64,000 nt of DNA from Duganella sp. CF402 (GCF_900109645.1 NZ_FOBG01000004.1:1-64000); one strand, 5' to 3'; shown: positions 25,465 to 34,600, counted from the stretch's first letter. The notes: generated from the letters alone by a model not told the origin. Numbers and translations are program-made.

Positions 25465-25563
25465 CACCAAGGTCGTAATCTCTGCGCTCCTCTGGCATGG
25501 CGCCCTGCGGCATTTGCTCAATTTGATCTCGCAGGCCAAGGTGGAACTTTATTTAGATCCGGA
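25448..25563 (+). pseudogene. Truncated PIN-domain toxin (N-terminus only)
   Basis: From ATG 25448 the frame reads MRLVLDTKVVISALLWHGAL and RHLLNLISQAKVELYLDPE, the N-terminal 38 or so residues of a COG1569-type PIN toxin. The family usually has LDTNVVVSALLW; here the conserved Asn is Lys. After YLDPE the frame runs antisense into the end of the LacI gene (stop codon at 25553), so the remaining 100 residues are gone and the join is a rearrangement breakpoint. It retains the first catalytic Asp but not the others and cannot be active. Confidence 0.7.
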
Positions 25564-26572
25564 GTGCTGTGACTGGGCCAATGGTGGCGCCTTCCAGCAG
25601 CACCGGTTGCCACAATTCGTGCAGTTCGCTGGCCGGGGTGCCATCGACCAGCGACTGCAGCATGGCGATCATGCGGGCGCCGGCTTTGCGGGCATCCGGT
25701 TGATCGATTGTGGTGACGTTGGCACCCGACAGGGTGTCGGCCATATTGCCCCAGACGATAACGGAAATCTCTTTGCCAATCTCCACGCCCGCATCCAGCA
25801 GCGCGCGCATCGCACCAACGCCGGACAGGTGGTTGTCAACGATGACCGCCGTCGGTCGCGGCGAGCAGGCCAGCAGCTGTTGCATGGCCTGGTAGCCGCT
25901 GCGGCGATCCAGCGTGTTGTCGATCAGGTAGCGCGGATCCAAGCTCAGTCCCGCCGACGCCATCGCGATCATGAAGCTGTCCTTGCGCTGACGTGCGAAG
26001 TTCAGTTCCAGCGGAGCGCTGATCAAGGCCACGCGCTGATGGCCCAGTCCCAGCAGGCGTTCCATCGCCATGCGGATGCCGGCTTCATTGTCGTAATCGA
26101 ACCACGCATACGGCGCGTTGAGCTCCGTGCGGCCATGCGCCACAAACGGAAACTTGGCCTTGCTGAGGAAGGCGATGCGCTCGTCGCGCACCAGCGTACG
26201 CCCCACCACCAGGCCATCGACGCGCCGTCCGCGTACGATCTGCTGGTAGGAACGCTGCTCCGCCGCCGGCGACACCGGCGCAATGATCAGGCTTTTGGAG
26301 ACTTCTTCCAGCGCCGACGACATGCCCGCCATCACCTCGAGGAACATCGGGTCGCCAAGGTCCGCCGGCTGCAGCGGGTAGATGATACCGAACACGTTGG
26401 TGCGGCCCAGCGCCAGCGAACGCGCCATCGGATTGGGCTGGTAGCCGACCTCCTTGGCCGCCTTCAGCACTCGCTCCCGAGTCCGAATATTCACCTCAGG
26501 GTAACCGTTTAACGCGCGACTCACCGTGGTCTTGGACATACCAAGGTGATTTGCAAGATGCGCGAGGTTCAT
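25553..26572 (-). CDS. LacI family transcriptional regulator (sugar locus, distal)
   Basis: A 339-residue LacI-type repressor. The N-terminal HTH and hinge read MNLAHLANHLGMSKTTVSRALNGYPEVN and YQPNPMARSLALGRTNVFG, followed by a periplasmic-binding-protein-like core (LVVGRTLVRDERIAFLSKAKFPFVAHGRTE, FVGL-type strand HQRVALISAPLELNFARQRKDSF, and TTIDQPDARKAGARMI). It is the last gene of the operon GH65-pgmB-MFS-lacI, ten bases after the MFS gene, so it should sense the sugar imported by that operon. Its 3' end abuts the broken PIN toxin. Confidence 0.93.
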   Translation of the reverse strand: MNLAHLANHLGMSKTTVSRALNGYPEVNIRTRERVLKAAKEVGYQPNPMARSLALGRTNVFGIIYPLQPADLGDPMFLEVMAGMSSALEEVSKSLIIAPVSPAAEQRSYQQIVRGRRVDGLVVGRTLVRDERIAFLSKAKFPFVAHGRTELNAPYAWFDYDNEAGIRMAMERLLGLGHQRVALISAPLELNFARQRKDSFMIAMASAGLSLDPRYLIDNTLDRRSGYQAMQQLLACSPRPTAVIVDNHLSGVGAMRALLDAGVEIGKEISVIVWGNMADTLSGANVTTIDQPDARKAGARMIAMLQSLVDGTPASELHELWQPVLLEGATIGPVTALRI

Positions 26573-26582
26573 AGCTGTTCGT

Positions 26583-27851
26583 TCAATGTTGACCGCTGAT
26601 TATAGCGGTGGCGTCGAATCCGCCGCCACTGTCATCGACTGCCTTTTTGAAGAAATACAACATCACCAGCACAATTGTGATGGGCACCAGTGTCAGGTAG
26701 AAGGCGAAGTGGCCGCTGAAATTACCAAATACATAACCTGTGATCAGCGAGCCGGTGGTGCCGCCCAGTGCTGAAAAAATCACCAGCAAGCCGGTCATGG
26801 CCGAGTGCTGGTTCTTCGGTAGTGAACTCAGCATCACCGAGTTGATGCCGGGGTAGATCGGCGCCATGAATAAGCCGATCAGCGGGAACAGGAAGGTCGC
26901 CAGCGGCGCCGTGGCCCACGTGATGTGCGGGTCAGCCACCACGTCATGCGTGAGGGGCAGCGCCAGCAGCACCATCGCCGCCATGCCGACCACGCAGGCG
27001 TTCATCACCGGGTACCAGTTCAATTTACGCATCAACACGCCGGCCGACAAACGCCCGACGGCCAGGCAGGCAGCAAAGATGCTGGTGACTTCCACGCTCA
27101 TCGCTGCCGGCAGCTTGAGGATTTCGTTGTTAAACGTCGGCAGCCACGTACCCACGCTTTGCTCGATCAGCACGTACAGGAAAGCGGTAATCACGAACAC
27201 GCACACCAGCGGCTTGAAGAACAGCTTGAGCATGGCGGCGAAATCCTGCGCGACGCTGCGTCCTTCCGGCAGCGCGGCCAGTGATTCGTTGAAGGGCGTC
27301 GACAAGATCAGCACGAAGGTCAGCGCGCACAGCACGGCCAGCACCCAATACACGTGCAGCCAACTTTGCGACAGCGGATCGTGCGAGTCGATGAAGTAGC
27401 CGAACACCCAGTAGGCGCTCAATACGCCCAGCATGAAGAAGCCTTCCAGCAGATTCATGGTGCTGGCATGCTGCTTGCGGTCCACCGCGACCAAGCCGAG
27501 CGTCGAATACACCGAGACCTTCACTAGCGCAAACGATACGCCGACGCAGAAGAACAAGGCCTTGGTGGTGGCGAACGACGGCAGCACCGGCATCGCCACG
27601 CATGCCGCAGTGACGATGGCGAGGCCGATCAGCATGGCCTTCTTGTAGCCCACACGCGGCAGGAAGGACGCCACCAGGAACGACACCACCGCAATCGGCA
27701 AGTCCTTGAATCCTTCCAGCACGCTGGCGGCAGACTTGCTCACGCCGTAGTTGCCGATCACTTGCAGGATCACCGTGCCCACGCTGTTGAGCAGGATGGC
27801 GAATACAAAATAAATCAGGAATAGTGCGAATAGAATCTTATTGTTCTTCAT
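26583..27851 (-). CDS. MFS sugar transporter
   Basis: A 422-residue, 12-helix major facilitator transporter. The N-terminal helix KILFALFLIYFVFAILLNSVGTVI is followed by SKSAASVLEGFKDLPIAVVSFLVASFLPRVGYKKAMLIGLAIV with the MFS loop signature. The centre has an STPFNESLAALPEGRSVAQDF cytoplasmic loop between the two six-helix halves. It is in operon with a GH65 phosphorylase and beta-phosphoglucomutase, so an alpha-linked disaccharide is the likely cargo. That specificity is inferred from context. Confidence 0.88.
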   Translation of the reverse strand: MKNNKILFALFLIYFVFAILLNSVGTVILQVIGNYGVSKSAASVLEGFKDLPIAVVSFLVASFLPRVGYKKAMLIGLAIVTAACVAMPVLPSFATTKALFFCVGVSFALVKVSVYSTLGLVAVDRKQHASTMNLLEGFFMLGVLSAYWVFGYFIDSHDPLSQSWLHVYWVLAVLCALTFVLILSTPFNESLAALPEGRSVAQDFAAMLKLFFKPLVCVFVITAFLYVLIEQSVGTWLPTFNNEILKLPAAMSVEVTSIFAACLAVGRLSAGVLMRKLNWYPVMNACVVGMAAMVLLALPLTHDVVADPHITWATAPLATFLFPLIGLFMAPIYPGINSVMLSSLPKNQHSAMTGLLVIFSALGGTTGSLITGYVFGNFSGHFAFYLTLVPITIVLVMLYFFKKAVDDSGGGFDATAIISGQH

Positions 27852-27875
27852 GCTGCCTGTCTCCGTGTATTTTTT

Positions 27876-28517
27876 TTAGTAAGCGGCGAGGTTGAATTCT
27901 TTTAGACTTGTAATCACCACGTCCGCTTGCGTCAGCACGAAGGGATGTCCTACCCCCAATGCGAACATGCCGGCCGATTTAATCGACGCCACACCGGCCA
28001 CCGCATCCTCGACGCCAAGGCAGTCCGCAGGCGCGACGCCCAACTCGCTGGCGGCGCGCAGGAAAATCTCCGGATCCGGCTTGCCGCGCGCGATGGTGGC
28101 GGCATCCACCACGTAGTCGAATTTATCGGTGATGCCCAAGCGACCCAGCACTGTAAAGGCGTTCTTGCTCACCGAGGCCAGGCCGATACGCAAGCCAGCC
28201 GCACGCACCGCATCCAGTGCCTCCACTGCACCGGGCAGCAAGTCCTCGGACGACATGGTGGAGATCAGCTCCTGATAATGGCGATTCTTCACGTCCGCCA
28301 GCGCCAGCTTTTCTTCCGGCGTGTACGTGCGCCCCGCCGATGCAAGGATCAGGTCCAAAGAACCCATGCGATCAATGCCCTTCAAGCTCTCATTGAACGC
28401 ATGGTCAAAGTGCACGCCCTGAGATTCGGCCAGCTGCTTCCACGCGAGGTAGTGGTAGTGAGCGGTGTCGGTAATCACGCCATCCAGATCGAAGATAACT
28501 GCCTTGAAGCGGCTCAT
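27876..28517 (-). CDS. pgmB: Beta-phosphoglucomutase (HAD superfamily)
   Basis: A 213-residue HAD hydrolase-type mutase. The motif FDLDGVITDT puts the nucleophile Asp10 and acid/base Asp12 at the N-terminus. The cap domain has HYHYLAWKQLAESQGVHFDH and NESLKGIDRMGSL (the beta-PGM substrate loop), followed by LGLASVSKNAF, GKPDPEIFLRAA and GVEDAVAGVASIKSAGM. It converts beta-glucose 1-phosphate, the product of inverting GH65 phosphorylases, to glucose 6-phosphate. It overlaps the GH65 stop codon by 4 bp and precedes the MFS gene by 24 bp. Confidence 0.95.
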   Translation of the reverse strand: MSRFKAVIFDLDGVITDTAHYHYLAWKQLAESQGVHFDHAFNESLKGIDRMGSLDLILASAGRTYTPEEKLALADVKNRHYQELISTMSSEDLLPGAVEALDAVRAAGLRIGLASVSKNAFTVLGRLGITDKFDYVVDAATIARGKPDPEIFLRAASELGVAPADCLGVEDAVAGVASIKSAGMFALGVGHPFVLTQADVVITSLKEFNLAAY

Positions 28518-30835
28518 GCGAAGCTCCTTGATTGCTTTGGTTGCGACAGGCTTAGCGCAACCGACTCGCCGCCGTGCGTAAAGGACAAAGACTCGCCTTG
28601 CAGCAGGCGATATTCAACGCGGCCCGGTTCTACGTGCACTTCCAGCAGCGCGCCACGGAAGTGAATCTTGAAGGTGTAGTGCTGCCACTGCTTCGGCAGC
28701 GTCGGTGCGAAGTGCAGCGCACTACCCACCACGCGCATGCCGCCGAAGCCGAACGCCACGCCCAGCCACGTACCGGCCATCGCCGCCGTGTGCACGCCGT
28801 AGTGCGTATTGCCGTGCGTGTCGTCCAGGTCGAGACGCGCGGTCTCCATGAAGTAGTGGTAAGCCTTGTCCTGGTAGCCCACCTCCGCCGCGATAATCCC
28901 GAAGATGCACGACGACAGCGACGAGTCGTGCGTGGTGACCGCCTCGTAGTAATCAAAGTCGCGGCGCTTGTCTTCCAGCGAGAACCGGTCGCTCAATAGC
29001 AGCAGCGCCAGCACCACGTCCGCCTGCTTGCACACCTGGTGGCGGTAGATCACCATCGGGTGATAGTTCAGTAGCAGCGGGTAGTTCTCTTTCGGTGTGT
29101 TTGCAAAGTCCCACACTTTCTTGGACAGGAAGCTGTCGTCCTGCGCATGGATTTGCAGCGCGTCGTCATAAGGAAGATGCATCAGCGATGCAGCGCGGCG
29201 CCACTCGGCCGGCTCGCCCGCATCCAGCGCCATGACGGCGGCAATGCGCGCAAACTCGGACGGCGCCTGTGCCTGCAGCTGCTCTGCGATGGACGCCGCA
29301 AAGCTCAGGTGCATCTGCGCCATGACGTTGGTGTAGTAGTTGTTGTTCACCAGCGCTGTGTATTCATCGGGGCCGGTCACCTGGTTGATGCAGAAACGTC
29401 CCTCGCGGTCATACGAACCGATGCCGGTCCAGATGCGTGCCGTCTCCATCACAATTTCCGCGCCGGCCTTCACCAGGTATTCCTGGTCGTCGGTCGCTTC
29501 CATGTACATCTTGATCGAGTAAGCGATATCGGCATTGATGTGATACTGCGCAGTGCCGGCCGGGAAGTAGGCCGAGCACTCATCGCCGGCGATGGTGCGC
29601 CACGGGTACAGCGCGCCGACCGAATGCGACATCTGGCGCGCACGCTCACGCGCTTTCGGCAAGCCGGCGTAGCGATACTCCAGCAGCTTGCGTGCGATCT
29701 CCGGTTTCGAATACAGGAAGAACGGGAAGATGTAGATTTCCGTGTCCCAAAAATAGTGGCCCTCGTAGCCCTCGCCCGTCACGCCCTTGGCGGAGATATT
29801 GGTCTTGCCGTCGCGGCCCACCGATTGCAGCAAGTGGAACTGGTTGAAGTGCATGCCTTGCTGAAGCGCGTCGTCGCCGGCGATCTGCACGTCGGCCTGC
29901 TGCCAGAAGTCGGCCAGATACTGTTCCTGCGCCAGGCGCAAATCTTCAAAGCCTGCGGCAGCTGCGTTGGACAAGGTGTCCTTGCTGCGCCACATCAGCT
30001 CCTTCGTATCGTAATCGCGCGACGAGTAGTAGCTGCCGTACTTGTTTAGCGCCACCGACTCGCCCGCGCTCACCGCCAGCTCCCACGTTTGCGTCAAGCG
30101 CTGCCCATCCTGCGCCGTCACCGGCGGCAGGCCTGCGCTCAACACCGACTCGGTCGCGCTGACCAACGTGAAGCCGCTGTTGTGAGTCTTCTGCACCAGT
30201 GCCGAGAAGCCGCCGGCCTGCTCGCTGTCGATCATGTGCAGCGTTGGGCCGGAGATGGCCGAACCGACGCGCGGATCATCGCCCGCTTCCAAATTCTTCA
30301 CCGCGCCATCCAGCGCCGACACCAGCCGCAGGCGGCCTTCAAAATTCAGCGACGTCACCTCGAACGCAATCGCGAACAAATGCTTGTTCTCGAAGCTGAC
30401 CAAGCGGCGGCTGCGCACGCGCACGCTGCGGCCTTGCGGCGAAGTCCACTCCACCACGCGCGTCAGCACGCCGGTACGGAAATCCAGTACGCGCTCATAC
30501 GACTGAATCGAGCCGGCCAGCAAATCAAACTTCTCATCGCCCAGCCACAGTTCGATGCCCTTGGCGTTCGGCACATTCAGCATGAACTGGTTGACCTTGG
30601 CCAAACCGTACGCCGCCTCCGGGTACTGGATCGGCTCCGATTCGTAGAAACCGTTCAGGTATGTGCCGTCCAGCGAGGTGCCGGCCGGGCCGCTGTAGCC
30701 CTCCTCGCCGGTGCCGCGCAGGCCGATGTAGCCGTTCCCCAGAGCGAACAGCGTCTCGTCGAGGAAGTGGGAGGCGGTGTCAAAGCTGGTCTCGCGGATG
30801 CACCAGGCGTCGAGAGGATAAGTGTGTTGTTGCAC
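28514..30835 (-). CDS. GH65 family glycoside phosphorylase (maltose/trehalose/kojibiose phosphorylase type)
   Basis: About 773 residues. The N-terminal beta-sandwich (DAWCIRETSFDTASHFLDETLFALGNGYIGLRG) leads to the (alpha/alpha)6 barrel with GEGYEGHYFWDTEIYIFPFF, the general acid Glu near residue 489 in QVTGPDEYTALVNNNYYTN, and a C-terminal HGNTHYGVHTAAMAGTWL. It phosphorolyses an alpha-glucosidic disaccharide to beta-glucose 1-phosphate and glucose. GTG 30835 is preferred over ATG 30901, because AAGGA precedes GTG and the upstream part holds a terminator hairpin and an operator dyad. The exact disaccharide is not resolved. Confidence 0.93.
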   Translation of the reverse strand: MQQHTYPLDAWCIRETSFDTASHFLDETLFALGNGYIGLRGTGEEGYSGPAGTSLDGTYLNGFYESEPIQYPEAAYGLAKVNQFMLNVPNAKGIELWLGDEKFDLLAGSIQSYERVLDFRTGVLTRVVEWTSPQGRSVRVRSRRLVSFENKHLFAIAFEVTSLNFEGRLRLVSALDGAVKNLEAGDDPRVGSAISGPTLHMIDSEQAGGFSALVQKTHNSGFTLVSATESVLSAGLPPVTAQDGQRLTQTWELAVSAGESVALNKYGSYYSSRDYDTKELMWRSKDTLSNAAAAGFEDLRLAQEQYLADFWQQADVQIAGDDALQQGMHFNQFHLLQSVGRDGKTNISAKGVTGEGYEGHYFWDTEIYIFPFFLYSKPEIARKLLEYRYAGLPKARERARQMSHSVGALYPWRTIAGDECSAYFPAGTAQYHINADIAYSIKMYMEATDDQEYLVKAGAEIVMETARIWTGIGSYDREGRFCINQVTGPDEYTALVNNNYYTNVMAQMHLSFAASIAEQLQAQAPSEFARIAAVMALDAGEPAEWRRAASLMHLPYDDALQIHAQDDSFLSKKVWDFANTPKENYPLLLNYHPMVIYRHQVCKQADVVLALLLLSDRFSLEDKRRDFDYYEAVTTHDSSLSSCIFGIIAAEVGYQDKAYHYFMETARLDLDDTHGNTHYGVHTAAMAGTWLGVAFGFGGMRVVGSALHFAPTLPKQWQHYTFKIHFRGALLEVHVEPGRVEYRLLQGESLSFTHGGESVALSLSQPKQSRSFA

Positions 30836-30857
30836 AGCGAATTCCTTAGAAAAGCGA

Positions 30858-30873
30858 TTCAAAGCGGTTTGAA
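30858..30873 (-). promoter_or_regulatory. Candidate LacI-type operator upstream of GH65 gene
   Basis: A 16-bp dyad TTCAAA GCGG TTTGAA lies 23 bp upstream of the GTG start of the GH65 operon. Its size and position suit a LacI-family repressor, such as one of the two encoded on either side. This is a pattern match only. Confidence 0.45.
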
Positions 30874-30876
30874 TTT

Positions 30877-30915
30877 TAAAAAACACCGGTTTTTGCGTCA
30901 TTTTTGGTGTTTTTC
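30877..30915 (-). terminator. Terminator after the second lacI gene
   Basis: On the minus strand AAAAACACC and GGTGTTTTT form a 9-bp stem around an 18-base loop, ending in six T residues, just after the lacI stop codon at 30931. The stem is A+T-rich, so efficiency is uncertain. Confidence 0.5.
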
Positions 30916-30930
30916 GGGAAAACCAGGAAA

Positions 30931-31926
30931 CTAGGTCTGTCGAACCATCAGGGTGGTCGGCAGCATTTCAGAGGCGACCGCGTGGCCTTCGATCAGGCCC
31001 AACATCTTCTTGGCCAACAACACGCCGCCATCGCGCAGGTACTGGTGCACGCTGGTCAGCGGCGGCACGAAACTGGCCGCGCCGGGCGTATCGTCGTAGC
31101 CGATGACGGAGACATTCTCCGGCACCCGCAAATTCTTCTCGGCCAGCGCGCGGATGGCGCCCATTGCCAGCAAGTCGCTGGCGGCAAACACGCCGTCAAA
31201 GCTGGCGCCCTTCTTCTTCAGCAGCGCCGAGATACTGTCAAAGCCCGCCTCGAACGTGAACGCCTTCGGGCGGATGATGTGCACCGTGGCCGCGCCACCC
31301 ATCGCATCGATAAAGCCGGCGCAGCGTTCCTGCACCTCGGCGTGATCGACATCGCCCAGGAACACCAGCTTTTGCCGGCCCTGCGCGATAAAGCGCTCGG
31401 CCGCGCTGATACCGCCCTTGCGGTTGTCCGAGCCGACCACGATGTAGTCAGCGCCCTGCTCCGGCGCGCCCCACACCACCAGCGGCATGCCGGTCTGCTG
31501 CAAGGTGCGCACCGCCTCGCCGTGCGAGCCCTGGCCCAGCAGGATCAAGCCGTCCGCGCCCATCACCGGCGCGGTGTTCATCAACTGCTTCGACGTTAAA
31601 ACAACGCTGTAGCCGGCCGTGGTCAGTTCCTGCGTGATGCCGCCCAACAGCTCCAGCGGGTACGGATCGGACATCGGCCGGCCGCGCACGGGTGTCATTT
31701 CTACAACAACCGCCACCGAATAACTGCGGCCCATGCGCAGATTGCGCGCACTCACATTCAAACGGTAGCCCTGCTGCTCGGCCAGTGCGCGGATTTTCTC
31801 GCGGGTTTCCGGCGTCACCAAAGGACTGTCACGCAGCGCGCGTGACACCGTGATCTTGGAGACGCCAGCCAGTTGGGCGAGGTCTTCCATCGTCAGGGCG
31901 GTAGTGACAGTCTTCTTTGCAGGCAT
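30931..31926 (-). CDS. LacI family transcriptional regulator (divergent from TonB receptor)
   Basis: A 331-residue LacI-type repressor. The HTH TMEDLAQLAGVSKITVSRALRDSPLVTPETREKI and hinge LNVSARNLRMGRSYSVAVV are followed by the ligand core (LLGQGSHGEAVRTLQQTGMPLVVWG, VFLGDVDHAEVQERCAGFIDAMGG, VIGYDDTPGAASFVPPLTSVHQ). It diverges from the TonB-dependent receptor at 32081, whose upstream region carries two tandem LacI-type operator sites. It probably represses the receptor and perhaps the GH65 operon. The inducer would be the transported alpha-glucoside or a derivative. Confidence 0.93.
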   Translation of the reverse strand: MPAKKTVTTALTMEDLAQLAGVSKITVSRALRDSPLVTPETREKIRALAEQQGYRLNVSARNLRMGRSYSVAVVVEMTPVRGRPMSDPYPLELLGGITQELTTAGYSVVLTSKQLMNTAPVMGADGLILLGQGSHGEAVRTLQQTGMPLVVWGAPEQGADYIVVGSDNRKGGISAAERFIAQGRQKLVFLGDVDHAEVQERCAGFIDAMGGAATVHIIRPKAFTFEAGFDSISALLKKKGASFDGVFAASDLLAMGAIRALAEKNLRVPENVSVIGYDDTPGAASFVPPLTSVHQYLRDGGVLLAKKMLGLIEGHAVASEMLPTTLMVRQT

Positions 31927-31995
31927 GTTGTTCGAAGGTAAAAAAGCAAGTGTGCGGACGCATTATGACAGAGTTTTCAAATTTGTCGCGAAAAA

Positions 31996-32034
31996 TGACA
32001 TCGATAACATTTCGATTGACATCGATATCATTTC
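31996..32034 (+). promoter_or_regulatory. Tandem LacI-type operators before the TonB receptor
   Basis: Two near-identical 18-bp copies, TGACATCGATAACATTTC at 31996-32013 and TGACATCGATATCATTTC at 32017-32034, start 21 bp apart (two helical turns). Each centres on ATCGAT with partial dyad symmetry and the central CG typical of LacI-family sites. They lie between the divergent lacI gene and the TonB receptor. Confidence 0.75.
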
Positions 32035-32080
32035 TTGTTTCAATGGCCAAACTAACACCTAATAAGAAAGATGAGACACG

Positions 32081-34546
32081 ATGAAAAACCCGTTCCTGCC
32101 TTCGGCCATCGCGGCCGCCGTCCTCGTTTTAGTCAACCAAGCCGCCGCCCAAGCCCAAACGGCCGAAGCGCCGGCAGTTGAACCGTCCAAAGAAGTGGCG
32201 AAAGAAATCCAGCAAGTGGTGGTCACCGGCGTGGCCTCGGCGCGTGGTGTGCGCAAGGTCGACTCGGCCTTCTCCATCACCACCGCCAACGAAGAACAGC
32301 TGAAGCAAGCTGCGCCGTCCAGCACCGCCGACATCATGAAGATCGTGCCGGGCGTGTACGCGGAATCGACCGGCGGCCAGTCCGGCGCCAACATCGAGGT
32401 GCGCGGCTTCCCGTCGGGCTCCGACTCGCCGTTCGTGTCGGTGCAAATGATGGGCAACCCGATCTTCCCGCCGCCGACCCTGTCGTTCTTTGAAGGCTCG
32501 TCGGCCTTCCGCCTCGACGACACCATCGAGCGCGTGGAAGTGCTGCGCGGCGGCCCATCGACCATCTGGTCCAACGCCCAACCCGGCGCGACCATGAACT
32601 TCATCCTGAAAGAAGGCACCGACACGCCGGAAGGCACGGTGCGCTTCACCACCGGCACCGGCAGCCTGCGCCGCGTTGACATGTACTACGGCGGCAAGAT
32701 CAGCGATGGCTGGTACGGCTCGGTCGGCGGCTTCTACCGCAAGACCGATGGTGTGCGCGACGCCGGCTTCCCGGCGGACGACGGCCACCAGATCACCGCC
32801 ACCCTGACCCGCCAGCTGGACCAGGGCAAGCTGACCCTGTACGCGCGCAGCACCGACGACAAGAACGCCTTCTACACCGGCGTGCCACTGATTTCCAGCA
32901 ACGGCGGCCGCACCATCACGGCCTTCCCCGGCTTCGACCCGTTGACCGGCACCCTGATGAGCGGCGAGATGCGCAACTTCACCATCGAGGCCGCACCGGG
33001 CAAGACCCTGACCAAGGACCTGGGCGATGGCCGTGGCCTGAAAGCCACGGTGTTCGGCGCCAACTTTGATCAGAAAGTCGGCGACTGGAGCATCTCCAAC
33101 AAGTTCAACCGCTTTGACGGCGACCTCAACACCATCGCCATGTTCACCGGTAACAACCCGCTGTCGATGAGCGACTATATCAACGCCGCCATCGCTTCGG
33201 CCAACAGCAATGCCGCCGTGGTGGCTGCGGCTGGCGGCCCGGCCACCTCCGGCACCGCCACCTTCGTCAAAGGCGGCGCGGTCAGCGGCAGCCAGCAAGT
33301 GGTGCAAGCCGGTTTGTGGGCAGTGGAGAAGCAGCTGAAATCCTTCACCGACGAACTGCGCGTCAGCAAGGAAATCTTCAAGGACAACACGCTGACCGTG
33401 GGCGGCTACTTTGCCGACTACTCCTCGCACGACGTGTGGTACCTCGGTAACAGCCACCTGATGACGGCCGTGCCGCAAGCGAGCCTGATCAACGTCACCC
33501 TGAACAACGGCGTGGTGGTGTCGAAGAACGGCACCGACGGCAATGTGTTCTACGCGCCGGTCGCTTCCTACGACGGCCGCAACACCGCAGCCTTCATCTC
33601 GGACGAGTGGAAGGTCAACGACAAGATCAAGGTCGACTTCGGCATGCGCCACGAGCAGCAGAAGATCAGCGGCACCATCTCCAACCTGACCTCGGCCGAT
33701 ACCGACAACAACCCGCTGACCGTCTACAACAACGGCACCTCGATGCCGAACGGCTCCAACACGTATTTGAGCCGTACCGACAACGCCAACTCCTTCACCA
33801 TCGGCGGCAACTACAAGCTGGCGCGCGATACCTCGGTGTTCGTGCGCGCCAACCGTGGCCATACCTTCATCTCGTTCGACGACCTGCGCGGCGCCGGCAA
33901 CCAGAAGGACGCCAACGACAGCAACCTGCTGCCAACGCCGAAAATCACCCAGTACGAGATCGGCTTCAAGACCGCGTCGCAGCTGTACACAGCCTACATC
34001 AACGCCTTCCATACGCAGTTTGACGGCATCGCGTTCACGCAAATCCTCTCCAACGGGCAGGAGCTGCGTTCGATCAGCGGTTCCAAAGGCAATGGCGTGG
34101 AGTTTGAAGTAGCCGTGCGTCCGATCGAAAACCTGCAGCTGCAACTGACCGGCGACTATCAAAAGTCCGAGTACCGCGACAATCCGGCCACCGAGGGCAA
34201 AACCGTCCAGCGCCAGCCGAAGCTGCAATTCCGCTTCACGCCGACCTACCGCATCCCGTTCGGCGACGGCAACGCGGCCAAGCTGTACGCGACCTACACC
34301 TCGATCGGCGAGCGCTGGGCTGACCAGGCCAACCAGCAGTACCTGCCGTCCTACCGCACCATCGACGCTGGCGTGCTGTTCTCGTTCGGCGACAAGATCG
34401 AGCTGCGCCTGGCAGGCACCAACCTCAACAACGAGCTGGGTCTGACCGAAGGCAACTCGCGCCTGACCACCGGCAACGTCGGCCCGATCAATGCGCGTCC
34501 GCTGTTTGGCCGCACGTGGGAAGCGTCGCTGCTGTACCGCTTCTAA
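32081..34546 (+). CDS. TonB-dependent receptor (sugar locus)
   Basis: An 821-residue outer-membrane active transporter. After a signal peptide (MKNPFLPSAIAAAVLVLVNQAAAQAQ) comes a TonB-interacting segment (IQQVVVTGVASARGVRK) and a plug domain (STADIMKIVPGVYAESTGGQSGANIEVRGFP and IERVEVLRGGPSTIWSNAQPGATMNFI). The 22-strand barrel ends with the aromatic C-terminus FGRTWEASLLYRF. It imports a substrate too large for porins. The adjoining lacI, tandem operators and the GH65 phosphorylase operon suggest an alpha-gluco-oligosaccharide. A terminator follows. Confidence 0.93.
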   Translation: MKNPFLPSAIAAAVLVLVNQAAAQAQTAEAPAVEPSKEVAKEIQQVVVTGVASARGVRKVDSAFSITTANEEQLKQAAPSSTADIMKIVPGVYAESTGGQSGANIEVRGFPSGSDSPFVSVQMMGNPIFPPPTLSFFEGSSAFRLDDTIERVEVLRGGPSTIWSNAQPGATMNFILKEGTDTPEGTVRFTTGTGSLRRVDMYYGGKISDGWYGSVGGFYRKTDGVRDAGFPADDGHQITATLTRQLDQGKLTLYARSTDDKNAFYTGVPLISSNGGRTITAFPGFDPLTGTLMSGEMRNFTIEAAPGKTLTKDLGDGRGLKATVFGANFDQKVGDWSISNKFNRFDGDLNTIAMFTGNNPLSMSDYINAAIASANSNAAVVAAAGGPATSGTATFVKGGAVSGSQQVVQAGLWAVEKQLKSFTDELRVSKEIFKDNTLTVGGYFADYSSHDVWYLGNSHLMTAVPQASLINVTLNNGVVVSKNGTDGNVFYAPVASYDGRNTAAFISDEWKVNDKIKVDFGMRHEQQKISGTISNLTSADTDNNPLTVYNNGTSMPNGSNTYLSRTDNANSFTIGGNYKLARDTSVFVRANRGHTFISFDDLRGAGNQKDANDSNLLPTPKITQYEIGFKTASQLYTAYINAFHTQFDGIAFTQILSNGQELRSISGSKGNGVEFEVAVRPIENLQLQLTGDYQKSEYRDNPATEGKTVQRQPKLQFRFTPTYRIPFGDGNAAKLYATYTSIGERWADQANQQYLPSYRTIDAGVLFSFGDKIELRLAGTNLNNELGLTEGNSRLTTGNVGPINARPLFGRTWEASLLYRF

Positions 34547-34566
34547 GCTGGAACTAACCCTCTTTG

Positions 34567-34600
34567 GGCAAGGCGCAGTTAGCCTTGCCTTTTTTGTTTT
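34567..34600 (+). terminator. Rho-independent terminator after TonB receptor
   Basis: A perfect 8-bp stem GGCAAGGC and GCCTTGCC with a 7-base loop, followed by six T, a G and four more T. Confidence 0.9.

Noticed and set aside
32129..34228. Long minus-strand ORF opposite the TonB receptor
   Set aside because: Reads antisense through plug and barrel codons; no conserved motif.
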